From the NCBI GenBank assembly GCA_965262665.1, contig CBDHFR010000002.1, positions 790,640 to 854,639 of the forward strand: a stretch of DNA of 64,000 nucleotides. Direction: 5' to 3'. The stretch comes from CBDBND01 sp965262665. Its GTDB lineage: Bacteria > Pseudomonadota > Alphaproteobacteria > Rhodospirillales > Rhodospirillaceae. Shown here piece by piece: positions 61,694 to 64,000 of the stretch. The notes under the pieces were generated by a model, which was not told the DNA's origin, did no database searches, and was given only the letters and a program-made list of their open reading frames with translations. The position numbers and the translations under genes were made by a program. The stretch's first letter is position 1, and each line of letters opens with the position of its first letter.

Positions 61694-62962
61694 ATGACCT
61701 CGTCGGCCAGACCCCCTGGGGCGTACCTGCCGACATCGCCCGGGGGTCGGGGTATTCCTCGCCTGCAGGAACTGTCGTTCTTGGAAGTAGCTGCTAACGG
61801 GGTGTCCGCAGGCTCGACGTTTGAAGAGATCCGTCGTCAGCTAGTCGCACACATGATCGAACTGCGCCGGAATCAGCCCGGGACGGGCAATACAGCCACG
61901 TTCCAGTTGGCCCAGCAAGACCCGAAGCGATATGTGCGTAATGCCACGGAGTCTCTGAAGGAGTTGATGCGGCTAGGGCTGGTCGTTCCGGCCACGCTCC
62001 CATCGTCGGCGCGTGCTGCCCGTGGGTACAAGAACAGCACCTTCGACTTGACCGAAGCGGGTCAGGGCTGGGCCCGCATCCTCGAAGAGGATCTGAGGCA
62101 AGCGTACGACGAACTTCTCGGAATGCTGTGGAAGACTCATCCGCAATTCGAGGGATTCCTGCGAGCAATCTCCGTCAATCCCGCAGGTCTGGTGGTGCCG
62201 CTGGCCCAATGGGGTCAGCTGCCCTTACCGCGAACACGTGAACGGTACATCGAGTTCTTGACTGAGCGTGTTTCGGCCACAGTTGAGGTGGACGATCTAG
62301 GCTGGTCGGCAACGGCGCCCGAAGTTCGAACCGAAATCACCTCCTACATCGAGGGTATTCGGCAAAGCGCGCAAGAGCGAAATCGACCGGATCCACATCC
62401 GCGCAATCAGGATTTCGTCCGCGGCTGCGAGGAGGCCTTGGTAAGGTTCGCGTTTCGTCAAACTGGCCTCTCTCTCGACTACATCAGCCAAGAGATTCTA
62501 CGTCGCTGGACCAAAGTTCTCGGTGTCGCGAGCTTTTCATATCACGTTCCCGGACCCACCGCGCTTCGCATCTGGCCAACGGCTACGCTCGACGTGAGAG
62601 GTGACGTCATTCATACCCGGCGAAGGACCGGCACCGAACAAGTCGCTCGCGTCGTTGCGATGCTGCGCGAGACGTACGACGAGGTTCGCAAAGATAACCC
62701 CTCCCGGTCTCTCTGGGTGCCCATCTATCGGGTCCGTGCCGCGGCCAGCTACAGATTGTTGATTCCGGACACGGTGTTCGATCGCGCGCTGATCAAGCTA
62801 CTGCGGAACGATCTGGACGTTGACGTTCCATTCGGAGTCAACATCGATCCCGCGCAGTACGGCAACGTGCCCCCCACCGAGCTTCCGCTGCAAGTCGAAA
62901 CCTCTCGCGGTGTCAGAAACTACTATTCAATGAGCCTCGTCCCTCGACGAGAGAAGGAGTGA
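61694..62962 (+). CDS. winged-helix protein of unknown function, first gene of an ATPase operon
   Basis: A 422-residue protein from the ATG at 61694 (GTG at 61661 is possible but lies in an inverted repeat). An N-terminal domain (FLEVAANGVSAGSTFEEIRR) leads into a winged helix: YVRNATESLKELMRLGLVVP and FDLTEAGQGWARILEEDLRQ. The C-terminal half (LRIWPTATLDVRGDVIHTRR, YRVRAAASYRLLIPDTVFDR) is unknown to me. The stop is followed three bases later by the start of an ATPase gene with a good ribosome binding site. It borders an IS6 remnant, so it may be acquired DNA. Its composition looks unlike the A/T-rich cargo upstream. Confidence 0.65.
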   Translation: MTSSARPPGAYLPTSPGGRGIPRLQELSFLEVAANGVSAGSTFEEIRRQLVAHMIELRRNQPGTGNTATFQLAQQDPKRYVRNATESLKELMRLGLVVPATLPSSARAARGYKNSTFDLTEAGQGWARILEEDLRQAYDELLGMLWKTHPQFEGFLRAISVNPAGLVVPLAQWGQLPLPRTRERYIEFLTERVSATVEVDDLGWSATAPEVRTEITSYIEGIRQSAQERNRPDPHPRNQDFVRGCEEALVRFAFRQTGLSLDYISQEILRRWTKVLGVASFSYHVPGPTALRIWPTATLDVRGDVIHTRRRTGTEQVARVVAMLRETYDEVRKDNPSRSLWVPIYRVRAAASYRLLIPDTVFDRALIKLLRNDLDVDVPFGVNIDPAQYGNVPPTELPLQVETSRGVRNYYSMSLVPRREKE

Positions 62963-62965
62963 ATC

Positions 62966-64000
62966 ATGCCGAGCGCTACACACAAACCGAAGATTGTTTG
63001 GACCAAGAAGCACTGGAAGCTGAAGCGGAATCCATTTCCGCGTGAGGCAATCGCGCGGCTTGGCGGTGCCGATCTTCGGGAGAACGGTCTGCTGTTCGAC
63101 CCGGAGGTTTTGCCCGGGCAAGTGGCCGAGGCCGCCGAGAAGTTTGTTCTTGGCGCCGCCTACAGCGGCCTCCGCTTCGGGTACCTCTGGTCGCTCGGAG
63201 TGGGAATCGAAGGTGATGCAAGAGGATTTGGCAAGTCCAGCCTCATGCAGTATCTCGTCGAGAAGGTGAACGAGGATTTCGGGCGCGACATCTTCATCCG
63301 AACCGGGTTGGAGGAAGAAGACGCCGACGAACACCCGCTCTGCGCCGTTCTGGCGTCATTTGACATGGCGAATGCACGCTCTCTGAATACCGTATTTTAT
63401 GAGGCGGCGCGGTATGCGTGCCGGTTCAAGCGTACCGAGGAATCGCCGACGCTAGCTGAGCGCTTGCGTAACCGGCTCATTGATGCCGCGGATACCGACG
63501 AGACTGATCAACTCGTCGAATTCGTGCAGCACGAGCAAGAAAATCTACGAGGACGAACACTGGGACCTCCCGTCGAGGAGTTCTTGCACCTCCTTTGTGC
63601 TGGCGATACTCAGAAATTGGGGCAGTTCGTCGAAAAGACCACACCGACTAAGCGAACCCGTAGCGGAGCCATTTATTTGGCGACCTTGCTGATCTTGGCA
63701 AAGGCGGCTGGGATCGAGCACGTCCTGTTGTGCTGCGACCAGTTGGAGGACTTCGCGTCGACCACAACGTCTCGCCAAAAGCGTACGCTCGAAACGGAAC
63801 GATTTCGCGACTACATCCTCGAGTTGCAACCCATGTGCGACATGTTGAGCTGCGTGGTCACGATACACCCCCGCGCGACACAGGCGATCGGTGCCGCATG
63901 GCAGCTGGCGGACCTTCCGAGTTACGACCCTGATCGTAAGGAGAATCGGCATCGCGTGGTCATCTTGCGCTCGCTCGAAAACATCGATCACGTGAACGGT
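62966..64000 (+). CDS. AAA-type P-loop ATPase, open at the window edge
   Basis: At least 345 residues from the ATG at 62966 (GAGAAGGAG upstream); no stop before the window ends. It begins with WTKKHWKLKRNPFPREAIAR. The Walker A motif is GDARGFGKSSLMQYL (about 92-106), and a Walker B-like HVLLCCDQLEDF lies near residue 255. SCVVTIHPRATQAIGAAW follows, where a sensor-like strand would be expected. It resembles AAA/STAND-like ATPases of conflict and genome-defence operons, but I cannot assign it to a named system. It is almost certainly cotranscribed with the winged-helix gene. Confidence 0.7.
   Translation, partial: MPSATHKPKIVWTKKHWKLKRNPFPREAIARLGGADLRENGLLFDPEVLPGQVAEAAEKFVLGAAYSGLRFGYLWSLGVGIEGDARGFGKSSLMQYLVEKVNEDFGRDIFIRTGLEEEDADEHPLCAVLASFDMANARSLNTVFYEAARYACRFKRTEESPTLAERLRNRLIDAADTDETDQLVEFVQHEQENLRGRTLGPPVEEFLHLLCAGDTQKLGQFVEKTTPTKRTRSGAIYLATLLILAKAAGIEHVLLCCDQLEDFASTTTSRQKRTLETERFRDYILELQPMCDMLSCVVTIHPRATQAIGAAWQLADLPSYDPDRKENRHRVVILRSLENIDHVNG

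Noticed and set aside
1..64000. tRNA genes as integrase attachment sites
   Set aside because: I looked for the T-arm pattern near all five integrase genes or fragments and found none; a covariance search would be decisive.

Overview
The window reads as a chromosome segment of an alphaproteobacterium, probably Rhodospirillales-like. The core block supports this: class II DAHP synthase, nadE, gltX, trmJ and rpsD on one strand, then purC-purS-purQ-purL with bolA and grxD, and a DUF1476 (F1-ATPase inhibitor zeta) gene nearby. Several Tat-type secreted oxidoreductases and hydrolases, DUF1838 proteins and a methanethiol methyltransferase (mddA-like) suggest an aerobic, possibly marine or host-associated organism. 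That lifestyle is an inference.

Layout. 1-6.4 kb: DUF1838, aroG, nadE, gltX, trmJ. 6.5-7.8 kb: an ISAs1-type element with clear ends. 8-23.3 kb: mostly core and metabolic genes (rpsD, IorB-like molybdoprotein, hydrolases, SdpR/SdpI, grxD, bolA, pur genes, DUF1476). 23.3-29 kb: two IS630 elements around a broken Fnr gene, an FNR box and a cbpA-cbpM chaperone pair. 28.8-42.3 kb: an nfeD-slipin operon split by about 11.8 kb of nested mobile DNA. This insert holds IS630, IS30, IS3 and IS6 parts, an IS6-bracketed catabolic trio, and a small integrase/AlpA element. 42.5-45.3 kb: hydrolase, YcnI-like protein and a dead YeeE/YedE transporter gene. 45.5-51.5 kb: integrases and nested IS21, IS3 and IS110 parts. 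51.7-55.2 kb: chromosomal-looking genes. 55.2-61.5 kb: IS6, IS21, IS1182 and IS110 mosaic with small cargo genes. 61.7-64 kb: the start of an operon with a winged-helix protein and an AAA-type ATPase that runs off the window.

Strongest observation. Two different IS1111-type IS110 elements (49925-51297 and 58749-60100) each carry, in the noncoding part downstream of the transposase, two short segments around a hairpin. These segments match the two halves of the site where that element actually sits, one per strand, in the same order in both elements. Both sites are terminal repeats of other insertion sequences (an IS21 end and an IS6 end), with a TGA at the junction. This fits an RNA-guided (seekRNA/bridge RNA) mechanism and suggests elements specialised on IS ends.

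Many non-IS genes carry single-base frameshifts (sdpI, mddA, fnr, cbpA, nfeD, an alpha/beta hydrolase, yeeE). Either the genome is decaying under heavy IS load or the assembly has indel errors. A nonsense codon and a 23-bp tandem duplication are less easily explained by homopolymer errors. I saw no tRNA, rRNA or CRISPR array.
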